From a virus: 43,331 bases of DNA. Position 1 is the stretch's first letter. Each line of letters opens with the position of its first letter. Shown one piece after another: positions 36,432 through 43,331 of the stretch. The notes beneath the pieces are model-generated. The model ran no database searches and had not been told where the DNA came from. It worked only from the letters and a program-made list of their open reading frames with translations. The translations under genes were made by a program, and so were the position numbers. The stretch is from the IMG/VR virus record IMGVR_UViG_3300035670_000443, positions 1 to 43,331 of that record; one strand, 5' to 3'.

Positions 36432-36577
36432 AAACAGTAACAGTTGATGCACAAAATCTGTGGTACATCTTATCTGTATATGAAAGTTTGTTGGATAAAA
36501 ATAGTCCTTTTGCGTCAGGGGATTTAGCGATTATCCAAAAGATGAAACAACAAATTAGAGATGAGGAGAATAAATGA
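36428..36577 (+). CDS. Small phage protein, 49 aa
   Basis: A 49-codon frame with ATGA overlaps at both ends (36428 and 36574), and GAAGGAGAAAGTG upstream. MKTVTVDAQNLWYILSVYES then LLDKNSPFASGDLAIIQKMK is helical and resembles the small phage proteins that count helix-turn repeats ending in QQI. Not recognised. Confidence 0.72.
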   Translation: MKTVTVDAQNLWYILSVYESLLDKNSPFASGDLAIIQKMKQQIRDEENK

Positions 36578-36774
36578 TGGGTGATTTAATAATTATTTGG
36601 TTTGCGTTCAATGTAGTTTTTTGTTTATGGTCTGCACATAACTGGTTTACGTGGTTGTTTAATAAAACAAAAACCAAGCCTTCTAATCAAATAGACCGCA
36701 ATCAACTACTAGAATTAATTGTCTCAGCAAGTTGTTTAGCTCTTTACTTAGTTCATACAGGATACTCACTTTAA
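36574..36774 (+). CDS. Two-helix membrane protein, 66 aa
   Basis: ATG 36574 overlaps the previous stop, with GAGGAGAATAA before it. MGDLIIIWFAFNVVFCLWSA and LLELIVSASCLALYLVHTG are membrane helices, joined by a basic linker. Function unknown. Confidence 0.7.
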   Translation: MMGDLIIIWFAFNVVFCLWSAHNWFTWLFNKTKTKPSNQIDRNQLLELIVSASCLALYLVHTGYSL

Positions 36775-36983
36775 TGAACAAAGCTCCTGCTGAAGCATTG
36801 GAAGAACTAATCATCCTGTCTGGGATGTATCGTGTACAGCTTGGATTAGTGGCTAAGCTTTCAGGAGCTATCTTAGCTGATGATAAGCACAGAGCTAAGA
36901 AGTTGTGGAGCGAGATGACAGAGATTAAGAGTTATCTTTGTGACATCTTCACTTGTGATATTGAGGAATATTTGTTTAAATAG
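36774..36983 (+). CDS. Helical phage protein, 69 aa
   Basis: The start ATG 36774 overlaps the previous TAA (TAATG); the frame is open further up but inside that gene. MNKAPAEALEELIILSGMYR then GAILADDKHRAKKLWSEMTE is helical. Unknown function. Confidence 0.7.
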   Translation: MNKAPAEALEELIILSGMYRVQLGLVAKLSGAILADDKHRAKKLWSEMTEIKSYLCDIFTCDIEEYLFK

Positions 36984-36991
36984 GGGGTATT

Positions 36992-37294
36992 ATGGATTGG
37001 TACATTAAATTGGTGATAGTTATTGCAGTGGTTTTAACTGTGGTGCTATATTTTATTCCTTGGGAATTACCTTTTGACAGCAACGCTGAAGCTTTCACTC
37101 TAAAGATGGTTAAAATGCACTACTACGACGCCTTAGGTTGTAAGATTGATGCGGGATATACCTTTATGGTGAAAGTAGGTCGTAAAGATTTAATTGAAGG
37201 TATTGACAATAAATTCTTAGGCGGGTATACTGTTACACAAGAAGCGTTACGAATTAATCGTGAACGTATAGCAGAAAGATTAAATGGAGAATAG
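36992..37294 (+). CDS. Membrane-anchored protein, 100 aa
   Basis: ATG 36992 follows AGGGGGTATT. One N-terminal helix (YIKLVIVIAVVLTVVLYFI) then a 70-residue soluble part with basic residues (YTFMVKVGRKDLIEG). The topology suggests periplasmic exposure, but a cytoplasmic tail is equally possible. Not recognised. Confidence 0.72.
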   Translation: MDWYIKLVIVIAVVLTVVLYFIPWELPFDSNAEAFTLKMVKMHYYDALGCKIDAGYTFMVKVGRKDLIEGIDNKFLGGYTVTQEALRINRERIAERLNGE

Positions 37295-37296
37295 CA

Positions 37297-37503
37297 ATGA
37301 AATTCAAATGTATTAAAGATTTTTGGATGGAAAGAGAATCAGAGAAATACGGTGATGTTCCTGCTTTCAAGGCTGGTGAAGTTTATGATTTTTACGTTAC
37401 CTTTTTAGGGGAGTATTACACATCACGAGATAACCACCGAGCTTCGCATTATATGTATAATGACGCTACATTTTATGAATATTTCATTCAAGTGAAGGAA
37501 TAA
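37297..37503 (+). CDS. Small phage protein, 68 aa
   Basis: ATG 37297 follows GGAGAATAGCA. MKFKCIKDFWMERESEKYGD then VPAFKAGEVYDFYVTFLGEY is an SH3-like pattern (F-K-x-G-x-x-Y). Tyr/His-rich end. Function unknown. Confidence 0.72.
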   Translation: MKFKCIKDFWMERESEKYGDVPAFKAGEVYDFYVTFLGEYYTSRDNHRASHYMYNDATFYEYFIQVKE

Positions 37504-37506
37504 CAC

Positions 37507-37770
37507 ATGCCAGCAACAATTATCGCTGTAGACTTCCGTGGCACACGTAAAGTAGTTGGACATGAGTGTATCCCAAAACGCACAGCTTGGAATTGTGATG
37601 TCTGCGGAAAGGAATACATTAATATCGAAGGTGCTGAAGATAACATTCGTCGTATTGACATTGATAAAGATGTTATGTCAGCAACTGGAAAGAAACAGTT
37701 GACAACTACTATCAAAGTGTGCGAGAATTGCTGTATTCAGATTGGTAATGTGTTTAAGAAAGGAGAATAA
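37507..37770 (+). CDS. Small zinc-binding-like protein, 87 aa
   Basis: ATG 37507 follows AAGGAATAACAC. WNCDVCGKEY near residue 30 and VCENCCIQIG near residue 75 give two CxxC pairs, a likely zinc ribbon. The pieces between are acidic. Function unknown; similar small zinc proteins occur in phage early regions. Confidence 0.72.
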   Translation: MPATIIAVDFRGTRKVVGHECIPKRTAWNCDVCGKEYINIEGAEDNIRRIDIDKDVMSATGKKQLTTTIKVCENCCIQIGNVFKKGE

Positions 37771-37772
37771 TT

Positions 37773-38240
37773 ATGTGTAAATTTAAAGCTGGCGATAAAG
37801 TAAGACGAATTGCTGAAAGCACTGCTGAAGTAAAGAAAGGTGGCATCTACACAGTAGTAAAAGAGTTGTATCCTAACTTGTATTTACAAGACATTGTTGC
37901 TGCACACGATAGTTTTAACTTTGAACTTGTTGAAGATGTGTTGTGTCCACCATCAGAACAAGAAATTATTACAGCTTGGTTGGATAAGTTGACTTATGTT
38001 CTGGCTAAAGATTGTTCAATCAACTCAAGTCTGGATATAAATGAGCATGGTGGTATTTCTATCTTCGGAGATATATCTCAAATCACAGGTTCAGCAGACA
38101 TCTATCAATACGTAGAGAACACATACGACCAACTGAAGTCACAAGAGATCCAGAAGAAATCACAAAAGCTTCTTGAACAGAAAGAACAGTTAGCTAAGCA
38201 ATTGGCTGATATTGAAAAAGAATTGGAGAACTTGAAATGA
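37773..38240 (+). CDS. SH3/KOW-like protein with C-terminal coiled coil, 155 aa
   Basis: ATG 37773 follows AAAGGAGAATAATT. CKFKAGDKVRRIAESTAEVK then GGIYTVVKELYPNLYLQDI is a small beta barrel. Residues 115-155 (QEIQKKSQKLLEQKEQLAKQ) form a strong coiled coil, which suggests oligomers. Several paralogue-like barrel proteins lie in this genome. Function unknown. Confidence 0.75.
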   Translation: MCKFKAGDKVRRIAESTAEVKKGGIYTVVKELYPNLYLQDIVAAHDSFNFELVEDVLCPPSEQEIITAWLDKLTYVLAKDCSINSSLDINEHGGISIFGDISQITGSADIYQYVENTYDQLKSQEIQKKSQKLLEQKEQLAKQLADIEKELENLK

Positions 38241-38455
38241 AAAACTTAGCTTATAGCACAGTGTTCTTTTTAATTATGAATGTGATGGTTGCTATTATTA
38301 TGGCTGTATCGGGGTTCGATTTTACGTTCCCTAATCCAGATATTCCTGAAGTACATGGATATTATATCTGGTATGCTGTTTTTGAAGTGATTACTTGTGT
38401 GTTTACTTTAATCTTCGCAGCATCATTGTACGATAAGAAGAACACAAATGATTGA
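38237..38455 (+). CDS. Two-helix membrane protein, 72 aa
   Basis: ATG 38237 overlaps the previous stop. LAYSTVFFLIMNVMVAIIMA and WYAVFEVITCVFTLIFAASL are membrane helices with a 20-residue acidic loop; the end YDKKNTND is polar. Unknown function. Confidence 0.7.
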   Translation: MKNLAYSTVFFLIMNVMVAIIMAVSGFDFTFPNPDIPEVHGYYIWYAVFEVITCVFTLIFAASLYDKKNTND

Positions 38456-38651
38456 TTTCAACAGCTTGCCAGAATTATTACAGAAGTTCTTGACAGAACT
38501 AAATAAGCAGTATAAGATTGCTGCCATATCTGTTGTAGATGATGGAGCTTACAAAACTTATCAAATAAGCTGTAAAGGTAAGGTGTTTTACATCTATCAT
38601 CGTTTAGCTACAGATGAATGGACATGGAAAGGACATACTGGATGCCGCTAA
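38448..38651 (+). CDS. Small phage protein, 67 aa
   Basis: ATG 38448 lies within the end of the previous gene. MIDFNSLPELLQKFLTELNK is helical, followed by a beta-rich end (YQISCKGKVFYIYHRLATDE). Not recognised. Confidence 0.68.
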   Translation: MIDFNSLPELLQKFLTELNKQYKIAAISVVDDGAYKTYQISCKGKVFYIYHRLATDEWTWKGHTGCR

Positions 38652-38678
38652 AGAGCAAATACGGCAAGGTGGTGCAGA

Positions 38679-38879
38679 ATGAAGATCAAAGACATAACTA
38701 AAGAATGGAAACTCGCTTTATCGTGGGCTGTAGATCCAAACGACTCACCAAACGACTACATGGACTGGAAAGACTACAGTGCATACGGCTACGACTATGT
38801 ATCAATTGATGGTGTTGTCTACACTTATGGTAAGTGGGGTATTACCGGAATATTTGAAGGGGTTATTGATGACAATTGA
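38679..38879 (+). CDS. Small acidic phage protein, 66 aa
   Basis: ATG 38679 follows AAGGTGGTGCAGA. MKIKDITKEWKLALSWAVDP then NDSPNDYMDWKDYSAYGYDY is acidic and aromatic. Its end overlaps the next start. Not recognised. Confidence 0.68.
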   Translation: MKIKDITKEWKLALSWAVDPNDSPNDYMDWKDYSAYGYDYVSIDGVVYTYGKWGITGIFEGVIDDN

Positions 38880-39165
38880 ACAAAAACGTCAAGAGATTCT
38901 TGACATCTTGGAATATTTTGGATTTGAAGTAACTTTTTCTAGTTCTGTTGTTGAACTAAAACATGATGACGGTAAGGAATTTAAGCACTGTCATATTAGT
39001 TATGGACATGGCAATAACCACGGAGGTTACTTCTCAATGGTAGAATCTGAGAATATTGGTAATGTATATGACTTCCAGTTATCAGGTATTCGTAGTGATG
39101 ACTTTGAGAAAGTGAAGGGTGCATTCTGGTTATATTGTAAATTGGTTAAGGAGTATTGTGATTGA
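38869..39165 (+). CDS. Phage protein of unknown function, 98 aa
   Basis: ATG 38869 is preferred (GGGGTTATTG before it) over an earlier ATG at 38779 within the previous gene. MTIEQKRQEILDILEYFGFE then VELKHDDGKEFKHCHISYGH is a helix followed by a beta hairpin. The TGA overlaps the start codon of the primase-helicase, so the two may be coupled. Confidence 0.7.
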   Translation: MTIEQKRQEILDILEYFGFEVTFSSSVVELKHDDGKEFKHCHISYGHGNNHGGYFSMVESENIGNVYDFQLSGIRSDDFEKVKGAFWLYCKLVKEYCD

Positions 39166-40940
39166 GTGCATGGGATGATTGGAAATCATCTCTGAAGAAT
39201 GGTAAAAACCCTTGTTATGGTTGCCGAAAGAAAGGCAATGATAGATCAGGAAACAACTTTCACTTTTATGGTCAGGGTAAAGGTGGTAGTTGTTTTTCCT
39301 GTGGTTTTACTATTTTATCAGATGATGAGAAAGAACGTAGAGGTATCGAAAGTAATGAAGATCAAGAGGAGTATGAAGTGAGTACCAAAGAGCCAATTAC
39401 AGAAGCAGAACAAGAGCATATTAAAAGTTACACAGGGACTTCAGGTAAGGGTTATCGAGGTCTGCGTGATGAAATTACACATTACTTCAGGGTTCGTTAT
39501 GAATATGATGAAACAACGGGTGAACCGATTAAGCAATATGTTCCAACAACAAAAGATGGCAAGTTAGTTGGCTATAAGACTCGTAAGTTTCCAAAAGACT
39601 TTACAGCACCAATCGGTGTGACAGGTAAGGATTGTGATTTAATTGGTCAATTCCGGTTCAAGGATTCAACAGGTATTCTTTTAATTGTTGGCGGAGAGAT
39701 TAAACAATTAGCTGCCTATCAAATGTTTGTTGATGATCAGAAACGTAAAGGTAAAACACAGTATGACCCTGTAGCAGTCGTTGCACCCACAATTGGAGAG
39801 TCAGGTGCTGCTAAGCAACTGGCAAATCATTACTCTTGGTTATGTCAGTTTAGTAAGATTGTTGTTTGTATGGACTCTGACGATGCAGGGAAAGCAGCCG
39901 CAGAGGAGATTTGTAAAGTTCTGCCTAAAGGTAAGGCTTTTGTTATGACAATGCGCTACAAGGATGCTGACGAATACATTAAGTATGGCAAAGAAGAAGA
40001 CTTCATTAAGGATTTCTGGAAGGCAAGGCAGTATACACCAGATGGTATTCTAAGCAGCGCAGACCTGCCAGATCGGGCAAGAAGTGAAGCAGCAGTAGAA
40101 AAGATTCCACTACCGCCTTTCATGCACAGATTACAAGCTTTAATGGCTGGCGGTATTCCTTTAGGTCGGATTGTAAATCTGGGGTCAGCCAGCGGCACAG
40201 GAAAAAGTACCATTGTTGACGAGATGGTATACTACTGGCTATTTAACAGCCCACACCGGATCGGTATTATTTCTTTAGAATCTGATGCTGGGCAATACTG
40301 GATTAAGTTGATGTCTCGACATATAGAGAGAAAGATTGATCTGATTGAGACAGTGGATGAGAAGCTTGATCTCATGTCGCAAGACTGGTATCTTGAAAAA
40401 GAACACAATCTGGCTTATGATGATTTTGGTAATACTCGTTTTCATCTAATGGAAGATCGTGATGGCGGGTTAGACAGTTTAAAGCAGTGCATTGAATCTT
40501 TAATCATCAGTTGTGATTGTAAGGTGATTATCTTAGATCCGTTGCAGGATATTTTGGATGGTCTTTCTAATGAAGACCAAGCAGTATTCTTACGGTGGAT
40601 GAAAGGTATGATTAAAACATACGGTGTTACTTTCGTAAACGTAAATCATGTGCGTAAGTCTGGTGGAGGGCAAAAAGCGAACTCTGCTGGTGCAGACCTG
40701 CATGAAGAAGACTTCAGTGGAAGTTCGACCATTTTCAAAAGTGGTGCTTGTAATCTTATCTTTACGAGAAACAAAGAAGCAGAGGATGAACTTGAACGTA
40801 ACACAACAGTTATGAAAATGTCCAAGTGTCGCTGGACAGGACATACAAGTCCGTTTGCTGGTAAGTATTACTATGATAATAAGACACACAAGTTATATGA
40901 TTATGAAGACTGGTGTGCAAAACAGACTGTGGAGTTTTAA
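39162..40940 (+). CDS. T7 gp4-type DNA primase-helicase
   Basis: 592 residues: zinc finger with Cys18, Cys21, Cys44, Cys47; TOPRIM-type primase with GGEIKQLAA (catalytic Glu), GESGAAK and VVCMDSDDAGKAAA (metal-binding Asp pair); DnaB-like RecA helicase domain with Walker A GSASGTGKST, Walker B KVIILDPLQD and VNHVRKSGGG. It makes RNA primers and unwinds DNA as a hexameric ring at the fork. The start is TTG 39162, chosen because AAGGAG lies nine bases before it and no ATG fits; the frame begins SAWDDWKSSLKNGKNPC. It directly precedes the polymerase, as in T7-like replisomes. Confidence 0.93.
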   Translation: MSAWDDWKSSLKNGKNPCYGCRKKGNDRSGNNFHFYGQGKGGSCFSCGFTILSDDEKERRGIESNEDQEEYEVSTKEPITEAEQEHIKSYTGTSGKGYRGLRDEITHYFRVRYEYDETTGEPIKQYVPTTKDGKLVGYKTRKFPKDFTAPIGVTGKDCDLIGQFRFKDSTGILLIVGGEIKQLAAYQMFVDDQKRKGKTQYDPVAVVAPTIGESGAAKQLANHYSWLCQFSKIVVCMDSDDAGKAAAEEICKVLPKGKAFVMTMRYKDADEYIKYGKEEDFIKDFWKARQYTPDGILSSADLPDRARSEAAVEKIPLPPFMHRLQALMAGGIPLGRIVNLGSASGTGKSTIVDEMVYYWLFNSPHRIGIISLESDAGQYWIKLMSRHIERKIDLIETVDEKLDLMSQDWYLEKEHNLAYDDFGNTRFHLMEDRDGGLDSLKQCIESLIISCDCKVIILDPLQDILDGLSNEDQAVFLRWMKGMIKTYGVTFVNVNHVRKSGGGQKANSAGADLHEEDFSGSSTIFKSGACNLIFTRNKEAEDELERNTTVMKMSKCRWTGHTSPFAGKYYYDNKTHKLYDYEDWCAKQTVEF

Positions 40941-40949
40941 GGAGGCATA

Positions 40950-43061
40950 ATGCAAGGGTGGGTATTTGACTATGAAGCAGACAATCTTTATTTGTTGTCT
41001 ACAAAGGCGTGGTATGTTCGCTTCAAATCCTTAGATGGAAAGAGAACAGTAGCTATCCACCCTTTCCGGCAAACTAAAGAGGATACTAAATCACAAATCG
41101 AGCAGTGGACTAAGAGTTTTCCAGAAGGCTCTTTAGTTGTAGGCCATAATATTCTTGGATATGACTTATGGGTTCAGTGGAAACTTTTTGATGTGGTTCC
41201 CAAAGTTGGTAAAGGTGGGTTTGACTGGTTGTGTGGTCACAAAGTTCAGTATGTTGACACATATGTTCTTTCACAGTATCTGAACCCTGATAGTCCATTC
41301 CATTCTCTTGAATACCTCTCTAGGGGTTCAGAAGATGAGAAAATGGATTACCGGAACAAACTGATTGAGCTAGGTGTTATGACAGGTAAAGAGGAAAAAG
41401 GTTTTGAATTCTCTTTCTGGCACGAACTAATGGCTCAGTACTGTGACGACGATGTGGATGCTACTATTGGCGTGTTTAATCGTTTGTGGGCGAAAGCAGA
41501 AACGTTATATGGTAATGAGTGGGTTCACAAGTCATTTCGCCAGCTTCAGAAAGATTACTGGCTTTACAGCGCACAGGCATATACTGGGGCACCATTCAAC
41601 ATGGAAAAAGCCAAAGCACTTATCGCCAAGTGCGAAGATGAGATGAGTAAACTGAAAGCTGAAGTTGAGCCGCATTTACCACCTCGCCCATTAAAGGCAG
41701 CAGAAGAATCTTTTTATAGAATCCCTGCTAAACCTTATAAGAAAGACGGCACATTTAGCGCCACATTTGAAAAGTGGTTAGAGAGGCATAGTGCGACTTT
41801 CGAGGACGGTAAAATCAAAGCGTACGGTTTTGAGGTTGAGCTTAAAGCTGGTGAAATTCTGCCAGTTAAACTCCCTTTAGAGATTGATGATAATATGGAG
41901 CTAAAGCAGTATTTCCTTGATTCTGGATGGAAACCACATGATGATTTCTGGAACTTCAAGAAAGGCCCAGATGGGAAACCGATTCGTGAAAATGGCAAGT
42001 ATGTAAAAACTACACCCAAGATTGCACACCAAGGTAAGATATGCCCTAACCTTGCTAAGATTGATGGTGAGATACCTAAAAAGGTTGTTAAGTTTTTATC
42101 ATATAGGAATCGACTAGGTGTAGTGACAGGTTGGGTAAATAACTGGCGTATGGAATTTGATCAACGACTGAGTGCAGAGATTAGTGGGTACACACCTACA
42201 TTCAGGGTTAAACATAAAACCCTAACTAACTGCCCTAAAGCTTCTCCAGACGTTTTGCTTGGTGAAGAAATGCGCGATTTGTTTTATGCACCAGAAGGTT
42301 ATTGGTATATTGGAACAGATGCTGCTGCGCTAGAAAACAGAACAGTGGCAAGTTATACAACAAAATACGATAACGGTAAGTTTGCTGACCTTGTGTTGAA
42401 TGGTGACTCGCACAGCTTCAACGCTTTTGCATTCTTTCCTCATTTGCACGACAGGTTTGATATTAACGATCAAACACTCAAGGATAACCCTGACTTTAAA
42501 CCGTTCAGGAATAAAGCCAAAACTGGTGCTTACCTTTTAGCATATGGTGGTGGTGTAGCTAAACTGGCAAGTAGTCTTGGCTTGAGTAAGGTAGAGGCAC
42601 AGTCTTCTTACGATAACTACTGGAACATGAATGAGGGGCTTGGAAAGCTGAAACAGAATATTGAAAAGTATTTTGACACCAAAGGGCAAAAGAAGTATAT
42701 CCCTGCTTGGGATGGCCGTATGCTTTGTGCAAGGGGTAAGAATATTTTGATCAATCTTGCAGGCCAGTCTTGTGGAGCTGTTGCCATGTCTTTAGCTGCT
42801 TGCTTAATGGATGCAAAACTTGGAGATTTATTGTTGGATGAGTTAGGCAGACCTTACTACCTCTATAAAGGTAAAAAAGTCTTTAGAATCAGTCTAGTGC
42901 ATGACGAATACTCTTGGCTTGTTGAAGACGGTATTAACGAAGAAGTTCGCTCAATGTCTGTTGATTGTATAGTAAAGGCTGGGGAATTTCTAAAACTACC
43001 ACTTCCGCTCGACGGTGAGGGAAAAATGAGTTTTGAAGGTAGCTGGAAAGATGTTCATTAA
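40950..43061 (+). CDS. Family A DNA polymerase, T7 gp5-like
   Basis: 703 residues, the size of T7 gp5 (704). N-terminal 3'-5' exonuclease: VFDYEAD (Asp7, Glu9), VVGHNILGYD and YCDDDVDAT (exo III). Polymerase: IGTDAAALENRTVAS (motif A Asp), RNKAKTGAYLLAYGGG (motif B, Arg, Lys, Tyr), LVHDEYSW (motif C His-Asp-Glu). All catalytic residues are present, so it is probably the replicative polymerase. ATG 40950 follows AAGGAGGCATA. It works with the preceding primase-helicase; a processivity factor (thioredoxin in T7) cannot be read from sequence. An HNH-type mobile gene follows. Confidence 0.95.
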   Translation: MQGWVFDYEADNLYLLSTKAWYVRFKSLDGKRTVAIHPFRQTKEDTKSQIEQWTKSFPEGSLVVGHNILGYDLWVQWKLFDVVPKVGKGGFDWLCGHKVQYVDTYVLSQYLNPDSPFHSLEYLSRGSEDEKMDYRNKLIELGVMTGKEEKGFEFSFWHELMAQYCDDDVDATIGVFNRLWAKAETLYGNEWVHKSFRQLQKDYWLYSAQAYTGAPFNMEKAKALIAKCEDEMSKLKAEVEPHLPPRPLKAAEESFYRIPAKPYKKDGTFSATFEKWLERHSATFEDGKIKAYGFEVELKAGEILPVKLPLEIDDNMELKQYFLDSGWKPHDDFWNFKKGPDGKPIRENGKYVKTTPKIAHQGKICPNLAKIDGEIPKKVVKFLSYRNRLGVVTGWVNNWRMEFDQRLSAEISGYTPTFRVKHKTLTNCPKASPDVLLGEEMRDLFYAPEGYWYIGTDAAALENRTVASYTTKYDNGKFADLVLNGDSHSFNAFAFFPHLHDRFDINDQTLKDNPDFKPFRNKAKTGAYLLAYGGGVAKLASSLGLSKVEAQSSYDNYWNMNEGLGKLKQNIEKYFDTKGQKKYIPAWDGRMLCARGKNILINLAGQSCGAVAMSLAACLMDAKLGDLLLDELGRPYYLYKGKKVFRISLVHDEYSWLVEDGINEEVRSMSVDCIVKAGEFLKLPLPLDGEGKMSFEGSWKDVH

Positions 43062-43074
43062 TAGGAGTATGTAA

Positions 43075-43331
43075 ATGAGTGTTCCAGAAGATTTAGTAGA
43101 AAATGATGAAGTATTCCTTCCCATAGAAGGTACGCTAGAAAATTACTTTGTCAGTAATAAAGGTAGAGTGTATGTAGTAAGTATGCGTAGATTTGCTACA
43201 ATACTTGACAACGGAGCAGGGTATAAGAATTGCTGTGTTTATGTAAAAGGGCGCAGAGGTTTAAATTCATGCCGATACATTCACAGGCTTGTTGCAGAGC
43301 ATTTTATACCTAATCCAGACAATAAAAAGTT
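43075..43331 (+). CDS. NUMOD4/HNH homing endonuclease, N-terminus (cut by window edge)
   Basis: ATG 43075 follows AGGAGTATGTAA. EVFLPIEGTLENYFVSNKGR then VYVV is a NUMOD4 domain and RYIHRLVAEHFIPNPDNKK is the start of the HNH part (I-HmuI-like; the Asn-His next is beyond the edge). The frame is open to the window end. It lies 13 bases after the polymerase stop, a typical site for free-standing homing genes beside replication genes. Confidence 0.88.
   Translation, partial: MSVPEDLVENDEVFLPIEGTLENYFVSNKGRVYVVSMRRFATILDNGAGYKNCCVYVKGRRGLNSCRYIHRLVAEHFIPNPDNKK

Noticed and set aside
40950-43061. Intron in the DNA polymerase gene
   Set aside because: The frame is continuous from exonuclease motif I to motif C, at the T7 gp5 length.

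Overview
This window looks like part of a tailed double-stranded DNA phage genome (Caudoviricetes) from a low-GC, Gram-negative and probably gammaproteobacterial host. The reasons are a large terminase, a portal-like N-terminus, a beta-helix tailspike, a nested Rz/Rz1 spanin pair (which implies a host outer membrane), a T7-type primase-helicase and DNA polymerase, many overlapping genes under 100 codons, phage-type homing endonucleases, and sigma70-type promoters. No integrase, transposase or CRISPR array is visible. The phage genus and host species cannot be named from sequence alone.

Layout. (1) 1-4.9 kb, minus strand: packaging genes. A portal-like start is cut by the left edge, followed by terL, a GIY-YIG/zinc-finger homing endonuclease, a small gene and a small-terminase-like gene. 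terL is split by two ORF-less group I introns, one inside the Walker A codons and one just before the Walker B codons. (2) 4.9-8.4 kb, minus strand: a zinc-binding small protein, two tandem related structured RNAs, tRNA-Arg(TCT), tRNA-Met(CAT), and an operon with a Cro/cI-like HTH protein, a small palm-domain polymerase-like protein, a TM2 membrane protein and two small proteins. A palindromic operator sits in the HTH promoter. (3) 8.5-26.1 kb, plus strand: a tailspike, then about 45 mostly small genes including a nucleotidyltransferase, PhoH-like ATPase, ClpP-like protease, deoxynucleoside monophosphate kinase and the spanins. One isolated minus-strand beta-rich gene (18.96-19.56 kb) interrupts this block. 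(4) 26.1-28.7 kb, minus strand: two GIY-YIG proteins and a helicase-like ATPase. (5) 28.7-29.9 kb: AT-rich non-coding DNA with iterated short repeats and two Fur-box-like palindromes. (6) 29.9-36.0 kb, minus strand: eleven tightly packed small genes, a 475-base intergenic region with a third Fur-box-like palindrome, and then small genes with two HNH-type endonucleases. (7) 36.1-43.3 kb, plus strand: small genes leading to primase-helicase, family A DNA polymerase and a truncated NUMOD4/HNH endonuclease.

Together the genes give packaging (terL, the small-terminase candidate), host-envelope interaction and lysis (tailspike, spanins), nucleotide supply (dNMP kinase), replication (primase-helicase, polymerase), and many unassigned small proteins of the type usually made early to take over the host. 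Mobile elements are dense: two group I introns and at least seven homing-endonuclease-like genes. Several genes below 60 codons, missed by a length cut-off, are supported here by ribosome binding sites and translational overlaps.
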